Shown in pieces: positions 6,284 to 14,888 of a DNA stretch of 17,107 bases (position 1 is its first letter; each line of letters starts with the position of its first letter). Below the pieces are notes generated by a model, which was not told the origin of the DNA, did no database searches, and was given only the letters and a program-made list of their open reading frames with translations. This DNA is from Holosporales bacterium (GTDB lineage Bacteria > Pseudomonadota > Alphaproteobacteria > RUG11792): positions 1 to 17,107 of the forward strand of contig JAISID010000024.1 of the NCBI GenBank assembly GCA_031262205.1. The letters run 5' to 3'. A program made the position numbers and the translations under genes.

Positions 6284-9055
6284 TTATATAACTCCTAAAC
6301 ATCTTTCGCATAAGTTTACAGTTCCATATTTTGTTTCTCTCTGAGATATTTCTTCAGATATTTTCCAGCATCTATCGCATTTTAATCCTCTCGCTTTGCC
6401 GACGACTACGCCAATATTATTTTCTTTATTAACAAGCGCGTCGACGGGAAGTTTTGCATTAGTAACCGTCGCTCCCGATACGATCGCAATTTCCGCCCAG
6501 TTGATTGTTTCAAGGGCTTTGCTTTTTCCAATATCGTCGGAATACAAATGTATTTCCGCTTCAAGACTAGAGCCTATTGTTTTGGCATTTCTTTTGATTT
6601 CTAATGCTTCGGTAATCGTTTTCCTTATTTCCTGAATTGCTTCCCACTTCTGCGAAACATTATCATTTTTCCACTCTTCTTCGACATTCGGAAATAGTTC
6701 CATGTGTATGCTTGTGTGTTTGGAATTTAACGGATACGTTTGCCATGCTTCTTCCGCCGTGAACGACAAAGCAGGAGCGAGCCAATGAGATATGCATAGG
6801 AAGATTTCGTTCATAACGGTAAGACAAGACAGCCTTTTAACGTCGTCTTTCCCGTCGCAATATACCGAATCTTTCCTAACGTCAAAATAGAACGCCGATA
6901 ACTCGTTCGCACAAAATGCGTGAAGCTCCGAATAGAATCCTTGGAAATCATACTTTTTTATAGATTCGCGTAAGAGTTTATCAAGAACGAATAGTTTCGA
7001 AAGAATGAATTTCTCAAGCTCCGGCAGAGCGGAATATTGAACCTTTTTGGCAGGTTCATAATCCGAGATTACCCCGAGAAGGTATCTCAAGGTGTTTCTG
7101 AACCTTCTATAGACGTCTTGCTGTTGTTTTAAAATTTCGTCGCCGATTCTTAAATCTTGCGAATAGTCGGAATTTAAACACCATAGCCTTAAAATGTCGG
7201 CTCCAAATTTTGAGGTTACGTCTTCGGGAGAAATGACGTTTCCAAGGGACTTAGACATCTTTTTCCCATCTTTATCCAGAACAAAACCGTTAGTCGCTAC
7301 CTGTTTGTACGGAGCTTTCCCCGTGACGCACACCGATTCGACGAGCGAAGATTGAAACCACCCTCTGTGTTGATCCGAGCCTTCGAAATACAAATCCGCC
7401 GGCCATCTTAAATCGGCTCTTTTTTCAAGAGTATAATGATGAGAACAAGCGCTATCGAACCAGACTTCGAGAGTATCTTGAACCTGTTCGAAATCCTCCG
7501 CATTATATTTCTCTCCAAGGAAGAAAGAGGCTGGTTTCGTTCTCCACGCTTCTATTCCCTCTTGCCTGAAAGTTTCGGTTATTCTGTTAAACACTTCGTC
7601 GTCCTTTAAAACTTCGCCGGTTTTTTTGTTTATAAAGCAAGCGATTGGAACGCCCCAAAGCCTTTGCCTTGAGATACACCAATCCGGACGATTTTCGACC
7701 ATGGAACGTATCCGATTAACGTATTGATGGGGAAACCATGTTGTTTTATCTATTTCTTCTAACAACTGCTTCCGTATTTTATCAATGGATATAAACCACT
7801 GCGTTGTCGTTCTGAAAATAAGCGGAGCTTTCGAACGCCAGGAGTGAGGATAACTGTGAGTTATTTTTCCCGCATGCATAAGATTGCCAGCTTTCTGCAA
7901 CTCTTCTATGATTTTAGGATTAACTTTAAAAACATGCTCTCCTTGAAAATATGGCAATGCATCTGAAAGAGTTCCATCGTCGTTGACGGCGTCTTCTATT
8001 GGAAGCCCATATTTTTCGCCTAGTTTAAAGTCGTCTACGCCGTGCGCTGGGGCTGTGTGGACAAGGCCGGTACCCGTGTCTTTAGTAACATGACTTGCTG
8101 GCAGTAATGGAACCTCGTGCGAAAATCCAAGGTTTTTTAGCGGATGCTCGCACGCGCTTCCTTCAAGCTCAGAACCGTTTATGATCTCTAAAACCTTGTA
8201 TTCGTCAATCTTCGCTTCTTTTGCAAATTGGTCGACTAGTTCTGCGACGACAACGTATTTTTCATTTTTTATTTGTACGATTGCATAGTTAAATTCTGCG
8301 GAGTACGCTATCGCTCGGCTGCCCGGAATCGTCCACGGCGTCGTTGTCCAAATAACGGCGAAGGCTCCGTCTAACTTTGGATTTTTTGTTTTAACAATTG
8401 GATACCGAACGAAAATCGCATCGCTGGTTTTATCGTGATATTCAAGCTCGGCTTCCGCTAACGCGGTCTTTTCCACGACAGACCACATTATCGGTTTTTT
8501 GTCTCGATAGACTAATCCCTTCTTTAGAATTTCAAAAAACTTCTCGCAAATCGTCGCTTCCGATTCCTTATGCATCGTACAATAAGGATTGTCGTAGTCA
8601 AAAATTATTCCTAGTTTTCTAAAGCCTTCTTTTTGAATATCCATCCATTTTGCCGCAAACTCCCTGCATTTTGCGAGAAACTCAGCAACTGGAACTTCAT
8701 TTCTTTTCTTTCCCTGTTTTAAATAAGATTCCTCGATTTTCCACTCGATCGGAAGACCATGGCAATCCCATCCTATAATGAGCGGAGCGTCGTATCCAAG
8801 CATTTGATACGCCTTATTAACTGCGTCTTTTAAGATTCCGATTAAAGCGTGGCCTGTGTGAATCGGCCCGTTCGCATATGGAGGTCCGAAATGTACGATA
8901 AATTTTTCCCTCCCTTCCGACGCCTCTCGTAGTTTATTAAAAAGGTTCGAGCTTTTCCATTCATCCGCTATAAACGGTTCTTTTTTTGTTAAATCTCCAC
9001 GCATCGGGAAATCTGTTTTGGGCAGAAAAACAGTATCTTTTAGTTGTTCGTTCAT
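6284..9055 (-). CDS. ileS: Isoleucyl-tRNA synthetase
   Basis: Charges tRNA-Ile with isoleucine, with editing of valine. The 923 residues are the usual length for the bacterial enzyme. The class I adenylate-binding motif appears as H-T-G-H at residues 66-69 (usually HIGH) within GPPYANGPIHTGHA, and KMSKS is at 599-603. The stretch GWDCHGLPIEWK follows the first motif as in other IleRS, and the DQHRGWFQSS segment precedes KMSKS. A C-terminal zinc knuckle uses Cys893, Cys896, Cys916 and Cys919, which places it with the zinc-containing bacterial type rather than the eukaryote-like, mupirocin-resistant type. The ATG has a strong GGAGGAG site located in the end of hinT, 8 nt upstream. The gene is 5 bp downstream of hinT and 6 bp upstream of the unknown membrane protein gene, indicating one operon. 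Confidence 0.97.
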   Translation of the reverse strand: MNEQLKDTVFLPKTDFPMRGDLTKKEPFIADEWKSSNLFNKLREASEGREKFIVHFGPPYANGPIHTGHALIGILKDAVNKAYQMLGYDAPLIIGWDCHGLPIEWKIEESYLKQGKKRNEVPVAEFLAKCREFAAKWMDIQKEGFRKLGIIFDYDNPYCTMHKESEATICEKFFEILKKGLVYRDKKPIMWSVVEKTALAEAELEYHDKTSDAIFVRYPIVKTKNPKLDGAFAVIWTTTPWTIPGSRAIAYSAEFNYAIVQIKNEKYVVVAELVDQFAKEAKIDEYKVLEIINGSELEGSACEHPLKNLGFSHEVPLLPASHVTKDTGTGLVHTAPAHGVDDFKLGEKYGLPIEDAVNDDGTLSDALPYFQGEHVFKVNPKIIEELQKAGNLMHAGKITHSYPHSWRSKAPLIFRTTTQWFISIDKIRKQLLEEIDKTTWFPHQYVNRIRSMVENRPDWCISRQRLWGVPIACFINKKTGEVLKDDEVFNRITETFRQEGIEAWRTKPASFFLGEKYNAEDFEQVQDTLEVWFDSACSHHYTLEKRADLRWPADLYFEGSDQHRGWFQSSLVESVCVTGKAPYKQVATNGFVLDKDGKKMSKSLGNVISPEDVTSKFGADILRLWCLNSDYSQDLRIGDEILKQQQDVYRRFRNTLRYLLGVISDYEPAKKVQYSALPELEKFILSKLFVLDKLLRESIKKYDFQGFYSELHAFCANELSAFYFDVRKDSVYCDGKDDVKRLSCLTVMNEIFLCISHWLAPALSFTAEEAWQTYPLNSKHTSIHMELFPNVEEEWKNDNVSQKWEAIQEIRKTITEALEIKRNAKTIGSSLEAEIHLYSDDIGKSKALETINWAEIAIVSGATVTNAKLPVDALVNKENNIGVVVGKARGLKCDRCWKISEEISQRETKYGTVNLCERCLGVI

Positions 9056-9060
9056 AGTGA

Positions 9061-9420
9061 TTACTCCTCCGACGATTTCCCGAGAATATGAACGTGCATA
9101 TGCATGACTTCCTGTCCTTTTTCTCCATCGAGAGTAAATTTCCCAGCGTTTGATAATATTTTAAAACCGTTTGCTTCGAGCTTCATCAACTTGACGATTT
9201 TTGCGATTCCTCGGTTAAAATCAATAATTTCTTCGTCGCTTGCATTCGAGGCAAAATCGTTGTAATCCACATAGTTTCCTTTAGGAATTATCAATACGTG
9301 AACGGGGGCTTTAGGAGTAATGTCGTTAAATGCGAGATAATGTTTTCCTTCCGAAACTATATTCGTTTTAATTTCTTTATTTATTATTTTATAAAATGGA
9401 TTATTTTTATCATATTGCAT
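9061..9420 (-). CDS. hinT: HIT-family nucleotide hydrolase, HinT-like
   Basis: HinT-type proteins hydrolyse purine nucleoside phosphoramidates, including the adenylates formed by aminoacyl-tRNA synthetases, which makes its position directly before ileS noteworthy. The 119 residues match the short HinT class. The catalytic histidine triad H-M-H-V-H is at residues 107-111, preceded by GQEV, and the conserved block PVHVLIIPKG is at 39-48. The ATG has AGGAGA about 9 nt upstream. It is the first gene of a three-gene operon; the 296 bp upstream hold its likely promoter. The exact physiological substrate cannot be inferred. Confidence 0.9.
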   Translation of the reverse strand: MQYDKNNPFYKIINKEIKTNIVSEGKHYLAFNDITPKAPVHVLIIPKGNYVDYNDFASNASDEEIIDFNRGIAKIVKLMKLEANGFKILSNAGKFTLDGEKGQEVMHMHVHILGKSSEE

Positions 9421-9496
9421 AAGTTTTCTCTCCTAAAGTTTTGGTTTAAAATAGTTGTATACCGTAATTAATCATACATCATAGACGCATCATGCC

Positions 9497-9502
9497 ATTA
9501 TA
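9497..9502 (-). promoter_or_regulatory. Candidate -10 element for the hinT-ileS operon
   Basis: Read on the minus strand, TATAAT occupies 9502-9497, about 77 nt upstream of the hinT ATG. No good -35 hexamer is visible 16-18 nt further upstream, so it is a weak assignment. Confidence 0.3.
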
Positions 9503-9671
9503 GTATAAGGCGAACATTTGCGATTGATAAAGAAAAAAGGACTGTCATTAACATGCATATGGATACGCGCGCTTACAAATAAATTACTGCGACGGAATTA
9601 AAATCCTTCTAGTCTTAATAAGAATAAGAGTCGTATCCCAAAATTATTGTCGCATATTAAAATGAGTAAGT

Positions 9672-9689
9672 CGCATTTCTAAAAATGCG
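9672..9689. terminator. Perfect 7-bp hairpin beyond the mraY end
   Basis: CGCATTT (9672-9678) pairs perfectly with AAATGCG (9683-9689) around a 4-nt loop, 27 nt beyond the mraY stop. On the plus strand it is followed by TTTT; on the minus strand, where mraY is read, no U-run follows. It may end murF-mraY transcripts in a U-poor manner or protect their 3' end. Confidence 0.35.
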
Positions 9690-9716
9690 TTTTCTGAAAA
9701 AAAACGACTATGAGAG

Positions 9717-10808
9717 TCACCTGATTTTTAACGTGGCGAGAGCTAATATTCCGCAAACGATTGAAATTATCCAAAATCGAAACACTACGGTTGCTTCAGC
9801 CCAACCTTTCTTTTCAAAATGGTGATGAAGCGGAGCCATGAGGAATATTCTTTTTCCAGTGATTTTAAAATATACCACCTGCATTATGACGGAGATTGTT
9901 TCTAATACGAATAATCCGCCGACTATTGGAAATATCATTTCCTGTTTAGTCAATATAGCGACGAATCCTAAGATACTGCCGATAGCGACGGAACCTGTGT
10001 CTCCCATAAAGATTTTCGCCGGCGGAGCGTTAAACCACATAAATCCTAGGCTGGCTCCAACCAAGGAACTTAAAAACACGCAAACCTCCGACATACCAGG
10101 AATATACTGTATTTTTAGATAGTTAGCGAAGACGCTGTTTCCAACTAGGTAGCTTATAATTGCAAAACAAATGGTCGACATAATAACAGGCCCCATCGCT
10201 AAGCCGTCGAGACCGTCTGTTAAATTGACGGCATTCGAGCTGCCGACTATGACGAACACAGCCCAAATTACAAAAAAATAACCCAGCTCTATATGGAAGT
10301 TTTTAAATATTGGAAAGAATATGCTTGTCGCTCCGTCAAAATTTTGGCAAGAGGACAAAAGAAAATAACATACGGCGGCTACGATTGCTTGTAATAGAAA
10401 TTTCTTTTTCCCAGAAATGCCGTGGTAATCAAATTTTTTTATTTTACGATAATCGTCAATTGCTCCTATTGCTCCAAATCCCAAAATCACGAGCAGACAC
10501 AGCCAGATGTTTATGTTAGACATGTCCGCGAAAAGTAAGGTTCCAACGACGACTGATAAAATAATCATTACGCCGCCCATCGTCGGAGTGCCTTGTTTTG
10601 ACTGTATATGAGACGCGGGACCGTCATCCCTTATCGGCTGTCCGTTTTTTTGTTGTTTTTTGCAAAACCTTATGAATCTGGCTCCGATAAATAAAACCAA
10701 TATAAATGAAATGAAAAACGCGCATATAGAGCGAAACGTAATGTATTTTAAAATATTTAAAATCGAATGATTTACGCCGAAGGTTTTATAGATTAAATTG
10801 TAGAACAC
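9717..10808 (-). CDS. mraY: Phospho-MurNAc-pentapeptide transferase MraY
   Basis: Transfers phospho-MurNAc-pentapeptide from the UMP carrier onto undecaprenyl phosphate at the inner membrane, forming lipid I. The 363 residues and about ten hydrophobic segments match the family. Active-site residues are visible: the Asp118-Asp119 pair in AIDDYRK, Asp198 in NLTDGLDG (195-202), Asp270 in FMGDTGS (267-273), and the HHH cluster at 328-330. GTPTMGG is at 73-79. Translation starts at a GTG (10808-10806) because no ATG lies near the correct N terminus. The gene overlaps the end of murF by 16 nt, which points to coupled translation. Its usual downstream partners (murD, ftsW, murG and so on) are absent; the next gene is hinT, after 296 bp. 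Confidence 0.97.
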   Translation of the reverse strand: MFYNLIYKTFGVNHSILNILKYITFRSICAFFISFILVLFIGARFIRFCKKQQKNGQPIRDDGPASHIQSKQGTPTMGGVMIILSVVVGTLLFADMSNINIWLCLLVILGFGAIGAIDDYRKIKKFDYHGISGKKKFLLQAIVAAVCYFLLSSCQNFDGATSIFFPIFKNFHIELGYFFVIWAVFVIVGSSNAVNLTDGLDGLAMGPVIMSTICFAIISYLVGNSVFANYLKIQYIPGMSEVCVFLSSLVGASLGFMWFNAPPAKIFMGDTGSVAIGSILGFVAILTKQEMIFPIVGGLFVLETISVIMQVVYFKITGKRIFLMAPLHHHFEKKGWAEATVVFRFWIISIVCGILALATLKIR

Positions 10809-12136
10809 CGTATGTAATTTATTATTTTGTCAAGTTCCATACTCCTGGAACCTTTCAATAGAACAACGCTATCATTTTGAACGTTTTCTAGTATTTTTTC
10901 TATAACAAAATCGTCTAATTTTTCAAAGCATTGAACTTTCATTATTTCCCAAAGGTTTTTGTCGCCTACAAAAAATACGCGTTCAATTTTCATAGAATGT
11001 AATTTTTTGGCGATCGACTCGTGGTAATATTCTTCTTTTTCTCCAAGTTCTTTCATTTGGCCGATCACGGCTATTTTTGATTTTGCGGATATTTTATTTA
11101 AAACGTCGAGAGACGCGGCGAGAGACGTTGGACTGGCATTATATGAATCGTCGATTAACCTAAAGGTTTTGCCCTTAAACGTATATTCGCCGATTTTACC
11201 TCTTCCGCTAAGCGGTTCCAGATTTTTAAAGTATTCTAGGAAATCGGATGCGTTTAATTTCATCGAGTAAAGAACGGCTAAAACGCATGCGCTAATATAA
11301 GCGAAATGTCGTCCCTTAGCGTTTAGTTGATAATCAAAGACGCCGAGAGGGGTTCTTACTTTTACGTCTTCTTTTACGCTTTCGTCGCGCGATATTATAG
11401 AAAAGTCGCAATTTTCGTTAAATCCGACGGATACGAGATTCAACTTTTTTGTTTTAGCCTTACGGACGATGTTTGGGGCAAATTCTGAATCGCCGTTATA
11501 AATAAGGTTTCCTCCTTGTTTCACGCCGTCGATTATAGATATCTTTTCCTTTGCCAAATCCGCAACGTTTTTAAACCGCCCAATGTGAGATTCGTATATG
11601 TTGGTTATAACGCCTATGTTTGGGTTTAAATAGTTGGATAGTTCCGTAATCTCGCCCGGGTTGTTCGAGCCTATTTCAAATATTCCAAAATCGGTGTTTT
11701 TTTCAAGCATAGATAAACAAATTGGAAGCCCGTACATGGTGTTGTAATTCTTTATGCTGGAAACGACTGCGAATCTATGATTTAAGATAGAACTAAGCCA
11801 GGTTCTTGTAGTTGTTTTTCCAATGCTGCCAGTTATTCCGACTACGGCTTTAAGGTCGACGCTGTCTTTTATATATTTCCCTATTAGTCGCAATGCGGCG
11901 ACTGAGTCTTTGACTGCGATCGTTTTGTTGGGAATTGTATGCTCGGGAGAATCGATTATTGCTAAAACCGCTCCGTTTTTTATCGCCTCCTTAGCAAACT
12001 TATTACCGTCTTTGATAGCTATAAATAACTCGCCGCCTTTAACGTCTCTTGAATCTATCGATATTCTATTAGCCTCAAACTCTGGACAATCTTTTAATTT
12101 TAAGGCTTGTTCTAAAATGCGGTTTGTTATTCTCAA
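10793..12136 (-). CDS. murF: UDP-MurNAc-tripeptide--D-Ala-D-Ala ligase MurF
   Basis: Adds D-Ala-D-Ala to UDP-MurNAc-tripeptide in the cytoplasm, producing the MraY substrate. The 447 residues are typical. The Mur-ligase ATP-binding loop GITGSIGKTTT is at 100-110, EIGSNNPGEI at 154-163, and the C-terminal DDSYNASPTS block, also conserved in MurF, follows in the last third; GQMKELGE lies further on. The start is TTG at 12136-12134: an in-frame TAG lies only five codons upstream and there is no ATG or GTG in between or soon after, so a rare start codon is effectively forced. No strong Shine-Dalgarno sequence is seen. It is the first gene of a murF-mraY pair and divergent from tpiA. Confidence 0.96.
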   Translation of the reverse strand: MRITNRILEQALKLKDCPEFEANRISIDSRDVKGGELFIAIKDGNKFAKEAIKNGAVLAIIDSPEHTIPNKTIAVKDSVAALRLIGKYIKDSVDLKAVVGITGSIGKTTTRTWLSSILNHRFAVVSSIKNYNTMYGLPICLSMLEKNTDFGIFEIGSNNPGEITELSNYLNPNIGVITNIYESHIGRFKNVADLAKEKISIIDGVKQGGNLIYNGDSEFAPNIVRKAKTKKLNLVSVGFNENCDFSIISRDESVKEDVKVRTPLGVFDYQLNAKGRHFAYISACVLAVLYSMKLNASDFLEYFKNLEPLSGRGKIGEYTFKGKTFRLIDDSYNASPTSLAASLDVLNKISAKSKIAVIGQMKELGEKEEYYHESIAKKLHSMKIERVFFVGDKNLWEIMKVQCFEKLDDFVIEKILENVQNDSVVLLKGSRSMELDKIINYIRCSTI

Positions 12137-12168
12137 TGTCTTTTCAAACTTCTATTTTCCGAGATTTA

Positions 12169-12174
12169 ATTATA
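12169..12174 (-). promoter_or_regulatory. Candidate -10 element for murF-mraY
   Basis: On the minus strand TATAAT lies at 12174-12169, 32 nt before the TTG start codon. The best -35 candidate, TTCTTC (12196-12191) with a 16-nt spacer, is poor. The placement in the short murF/tpiA divergent gap is sensible. Confidence 0.35.
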
Positions 12175-12262
12175 TCCTCAAAATGTTAAGGAAGAACGTT
12201 TTTAAACAATTGAACCTAACAGGATATAAAAAGACTGTCGTGAAAACTAAAAGGAGAAAAAT

Positions 12263-12970
12263 ATGCAAACAAGTAAACTGATTATTTGCAATTGGAAAAT
12301 GAATGGGAATATCGCTCTTGTCGACGCTTTCCTCAATTTTTTTAACGACGGCTCTTTTGGCAACGGAAACTTGGTAATGGGCTTTCCAGACATTTTTTTA
12401 GCGTACGCTCGTTCGCGCAGTAAAAACGTAAAACTGGCGGCTCAGGATTGTTCGGTCTATAGCGATTTTGGGGCGTATACTGGGGAAACGTCCGCGAAAA
12501 TGCTGAATGAAATCGGCGTTGAATATATAATTATAGGTCATAGCGAAAGACGAATTGCGAAATCTGATTCTTCCCAAACCGTATATGAAAAGTTAAAGAA
12601 TGTCGTTCAAAATAATATGACGGCAATTTTGTGCGTAGACGAGCATTACGAACGATTGCTCGACGAGAAGACGATCGAACTATTGAAAAGCAATCCAGAT
12701 AAAATTATCTTAGCGTACGAACCGCTTGCGTCTATAGGCACCGGAGTTACGCCCGCAATCAGCGAGATTCAAAAAGCAATAGACGATATAAGGGGGAAAT
12801 ACTTTAACCTAAAAGCTATCTACGGAGGAAGCGTTAACTCTAAAAATGCAGGGGAAATATTAGGCGTAAACGAACTTTACGGCGTCTTGATCGGCGGAGC
12901 CAGCTTAAAACTAGACGAAATGAAAAAGATAATAATCCAGGCGCGAGGAATGCTTTGTTCGAACAACTAG
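12263..12970 (+). CDS. tpiA: Triosephosphate isomerase
   Basis: Interconverts dihydroxyacetone phosphate and glyceraldehyde-3-phosphate in glycolysis and gluconeogenesis. The catalytic set is intact: Asn10 and Lys12 in CNWKMNG, His93 in IIGHSERR (90-97), and Glu153 in AYEP (151-154). The phosphate-gripping IYGGSV and the C-terminal GVLIGGASL are present. At 235 residues it is shorter than the usual ~250, the loss lying mainly between the CVDE segment (normally CVGE) and the catalytic glutamate. The flexible lid begins P-L-A-S-I-G-T-G where most enzymes read P-V-W-A-I-G-T-G, so the tryptophan is lost. The ATG has an AAGGAG site 6 nt upstream. In many alphaproteobacteria tpiA is near secG and pyrG; here a pyrG fragment lies about 4 kb downstream, with secG not seen. 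Confidence 0.95.
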   Translation: MQTSKLIICNWKMNGNIALVDAFLNFFNDGSFGNGNLVMGFPDIFLAYARSRSKNVKLAAQDCSVYSDFGAYTGETSAKMLNEIGVEYIIIGHSERRIAKSDSSQTVYEKLKNVVQNNMTAILCVDEHYERLLDEKTIELLKSNPDKIILAYEPLASIGTGVTPAISEIQKAIDDIRGKYFNLKAIYGGSVNSKNAGEILGVNELYGVLIGGASLKLDEMKKIIIQARGMLCSNN

Positions 12971-13094
12971 GAAATCGCCTCTCAATATCCTGGTATTTTA
13001 TCGGCAAATAACTAATTCCTATTAGCGACAACTTACTCTCTATTATATAACCGATCCTTAAAATCTTAATAAACCTTTAGATACAATTTATTCG

Positions 13095-13490
13095 TTAATC
13101 AAGAGAAAATTCAATGAAGTTACAATTCGCGATATAGCGTTTTATTAGTCGAGGCCATTCTATAATGCAAATTGAATTATTCGCGGCTTCTATTAACCCC
13201 AGCTCAAAAATCTCCGCCTCCTTTTCGAGCCTATACAAATCGGCGTGCCACACCGCTCCTTTTGTCGTTTCGTATATTTGAACGATATTAAAAGTAGGAC
13301 TGGTTACTTTTTGATTTTTATCAATCATGATCTTTTCAATAAAAAACTTCGCGAATGCAGTTTTACCAGAACCGAGGGCGCCAGTAAGCAATATAGAAAA
13401 CGGAGCGGCGACGTTAACGGCGTAATCCTCCGCTATTTGTTTTAATTCGTTAAGAGAGTATTTAAATTTCACTAGTTCCTTTTTGCTCAC
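13095..13490 (-). CDS. tsaE: tRNA threonylcarbamoyladenosine biosynthesis ATPase TsaE
   Basis: An essential partner of TsaB-TsaD in making t6A37 of ANN-decoding tRNAs; it binds ATP and drives turnover of the complex. The 131 residues carry the Walker A loop G-A-L-G-S-G-K-T at 37-44, the family block TSPTF at 63-67, HADLYR at 82-87 and EWP at 111-113, in the usual order. The start is GTG at 13490-13488, overlapping the cdsA stop in a GTGA arrangement, so translation is probably coupled to cdsA. It is the last gene of uppS-cdsA-tsaE and converges with tpiA. It is slightly shorter than many homologues (~150), at the C terminus. Confidence 0.93.
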   Translation of the reverse strand: MSKKELVKFKYSLNELKQIAEDYAVNVAAPFSILLTGALGSGKTAFAKFFIEKIMIDKNQKVTSPTFNIVQIYETTKGAVWHADLYRLEKEAEIFELGLIEAANNSICIIEWPRLIKRYIANCNFIEFSLD

Positions 13491-14125
13491 AAACCGACAA
13501 ACTTCACTATCGCCAGGACGTAAGACGCGAGCAAGAAACTATCGAGCCTGTCGCAAAGACCGCCGTGTCCCGGAATTATATTGCCGCTGTCTTTAACGCC
13601 TAATATTCTTTTTACCTTAGATTCAAGAAGATCTCCAAAAATAGACGCGAGAACAAGAACCGCAGATAAGATAATTTCGCGGAAATTTATCGCTTCTTTG
13701 CCAAAGACTCGCATATAGAAGTAAGATGCGACGAACGCAAAAACAAACCCGACAATAACTCCGGACCACGTTTTATTAGGGCTAATTTTAGGGGCTAGTT
13801 TAGCGCCCTTTAACAACTTCCCCCCGAAATACGCAAAAACGTCGCATGACCACACAATCGTAAAAATATAGAATAACGTCGCGGAATTAACGCGTTCCCT
13901 ATCGGCGCATATCCAAAACAACATTGGAATTAGAATATAAACGTTGCCTAAAACATACAATAACGATTTTTTATTGCGATTCATTACGAACCACTCGTAT
14001 AACATTGCGACAAGGAAAATCGCCGACAATAATTGAAAGTATACGCCGCCGGCCATAATCGCCCCTAAGATTGCCCCGCCGAACAAGACGGAGCCTATAA
14101 TTCTTAATTTCAAACTATCCGCCAT
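13487..14125 (-). CDS. cdsA: Phosphatidate cytidylyltransferase CdsA
   Basis: Makes CDP-diacylglycerol from phosphatidate and CTP in the inner membrane, the branch point for phospholipids. SPNKTWSG is at about 115-122. The family signature follows near the C terminus: GDLLESKVKR (164-173), then KDSGNIIPGHGG and DRLD (178-195). Several hydrophobic segments fill the rest. I choose the ATG at 14125 (212 residues) because GGAAGAG lies 5 nt upstream and M-A-D-S-L-K is a natural start. An in-frame GTG at 14152 with AGAAGG upstream would add nine residues and is the alternative. Even so the protein is clearly shorter than the usual ~270-285 residues and lacks some N-terminal helices, as is common in compact alphaproteobacterial forms. 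It overlaps uppS by 11 nt and tsaE by 4 nt. Confidence 0.92.
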   Translation of the reverse strand: MADSLKLRIIGSVLFGGAILGAIMAGGVYFQLLSAIFLVAMLYEWFVMNRNKKSLLYVLGNVYILIPMLFWICADRERVNSATLFYIFTIVWSCDVFAYFGGKLLKGAKLAPKISPNKTWSGVIVGFVFAFVASYFYMRVFGKEAINFREIILSAVLVLASIFGDLLESKVKRILGVKDSGNIIPGHGGLCDRLDSFLLASYVLAIVKFVGL

Positions 14126-14795
14126 ATGTTCTCTTCCGTTTCGAAAATTCACAAATAGCCTTCTCTAATTCTTCCCTATTGAAATCCGGCCATAATAACT
14201 CTGAAAAATAAAACTCGCTATAAGACGCTTGCCACAACAAAAAATTACTTAGGCGTTTTTTATCGCTTGTTCTTATTATCAGCTGAGGATCGGGAACGCC
14301 GCTAGTATCAAGATTGTCCGATATATTTTCTTCGCTGAACTCTATCCCCGATTCGGCCATCTTTTTTACCGTCCTAACTATTTCGTCGCGACCGCCGTAA
14401 CTTATCGCTATTTGAACGATAATTTCATCGTTATCTTTCGTTTCTTCCTCATACTTTTTTATAAGACTCTGAAACCTAGAACTTAGTTTCGACTTATCCC
14501 CTATAACCTTAAATTTCGCCCCCGTATTCAAAACTTTTCGGATAAACTCGTCGTTCTTAAAAAACCTTATTACTAAATCCATGAACTCGGAGACCCACTT
14601 TTGCGGCCTTCTCCAATTCTCGGAGGAAAACGCGTAAAACGTCGCGTATTTTATCCCCAATTCCTTAGCTGAAATTATAGTATTCGCCATGGTTTCCATG
14701 CCTTTACGATATCCCTCCATCGCGGGTTTTTTATTAACCGAGGCCCACGTGGAGTTTCCATCCATTATAAAGGCTATATGATTCAGTCCTTCCAT
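14115..14795 (-). CDS. uppS: Undecaprenyl diphosphate synthase family protein (UppS), divergent active site
   Basis: Family role: condenses eight isopentenyl diphosphates onto farnesyl diphosphate, giving the C55 carrier for peptidoglycan. The 226 residues follow the family throughout: IMDGN at 10-14 with the essential Asp12, FSSENWRRP, ISYGGRDEI, IIRT and RLSNFLLWQ, and the ending WPDF plus a basic tail. Several residues that bind the FPP diphosphate in E. coli UppS are changed: Gly29, Arg30, Arg39 and His43 correspond here to Ser15, Thr16, Ala25 and Tyr29. The IPP-side Arg194, Arg200 and Ser202 are kept, but the RTGGE block reads RTSDK. I checked the codons at 14700-14795 and these changes are in the sequence. 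Context (upstream of cdsA, classic uppS-cdsA order) still argues for the UppS role. No strong Shine-Dalgarno sequence precedes the ATG. Confidence 0.9.
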   Translation of the reverse strand: MEGLNHIAFIMDGNSTWASVNKKPAMEGYRKGMETMANTIISAKELGIKYATFYAFSSENWRRPQKWVSEFMDLVIRFFKNDEFIRKVLNTGAKFKVIGDKSKLSSRFQSLIKKYEEETKDNDEIIVQIAISYGGRDEIVRTVKKMAESGIEFSEENISDNLDTSGVPDPQLIIRTSDKKRLSNFLLWQASYSEFYFSELLWPDFNREELEKAICEFSKRKRTYGG

Positions 14796-14830
14796 CCGGC
14801 TTTCAAAATCTTTTATTACCGCGTTTACAA

Positions 14831-14860
14831 AGCATAACCCAATATTTGTAAATTTGTAAA
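14831..14860 (-). promoter_or_regulatory. Predicted promoter for uppS-cdsA-tsaE
   Basis: Read on the minus strand, TTTACA (14860-14855) and TATGCT (14836-14831) are separated by 18 nt, ending 35 nt before the uppS ATG. The -35 is part of one octamer copy, and another copy follows the -10 directly. Confidence 0.4.
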
Positions 14861-14888
14861 CAACCTCGCGTCTAAATCTAGATAAATC

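Noticed and set aside
13487..14152. Longer cdsA starting at GTG 14152
   Set aside because: Possible, but the ATG at 14125 has a good ribosome-binding site at normal spacing and gives a more natural N terminus with less overlap with uppS.
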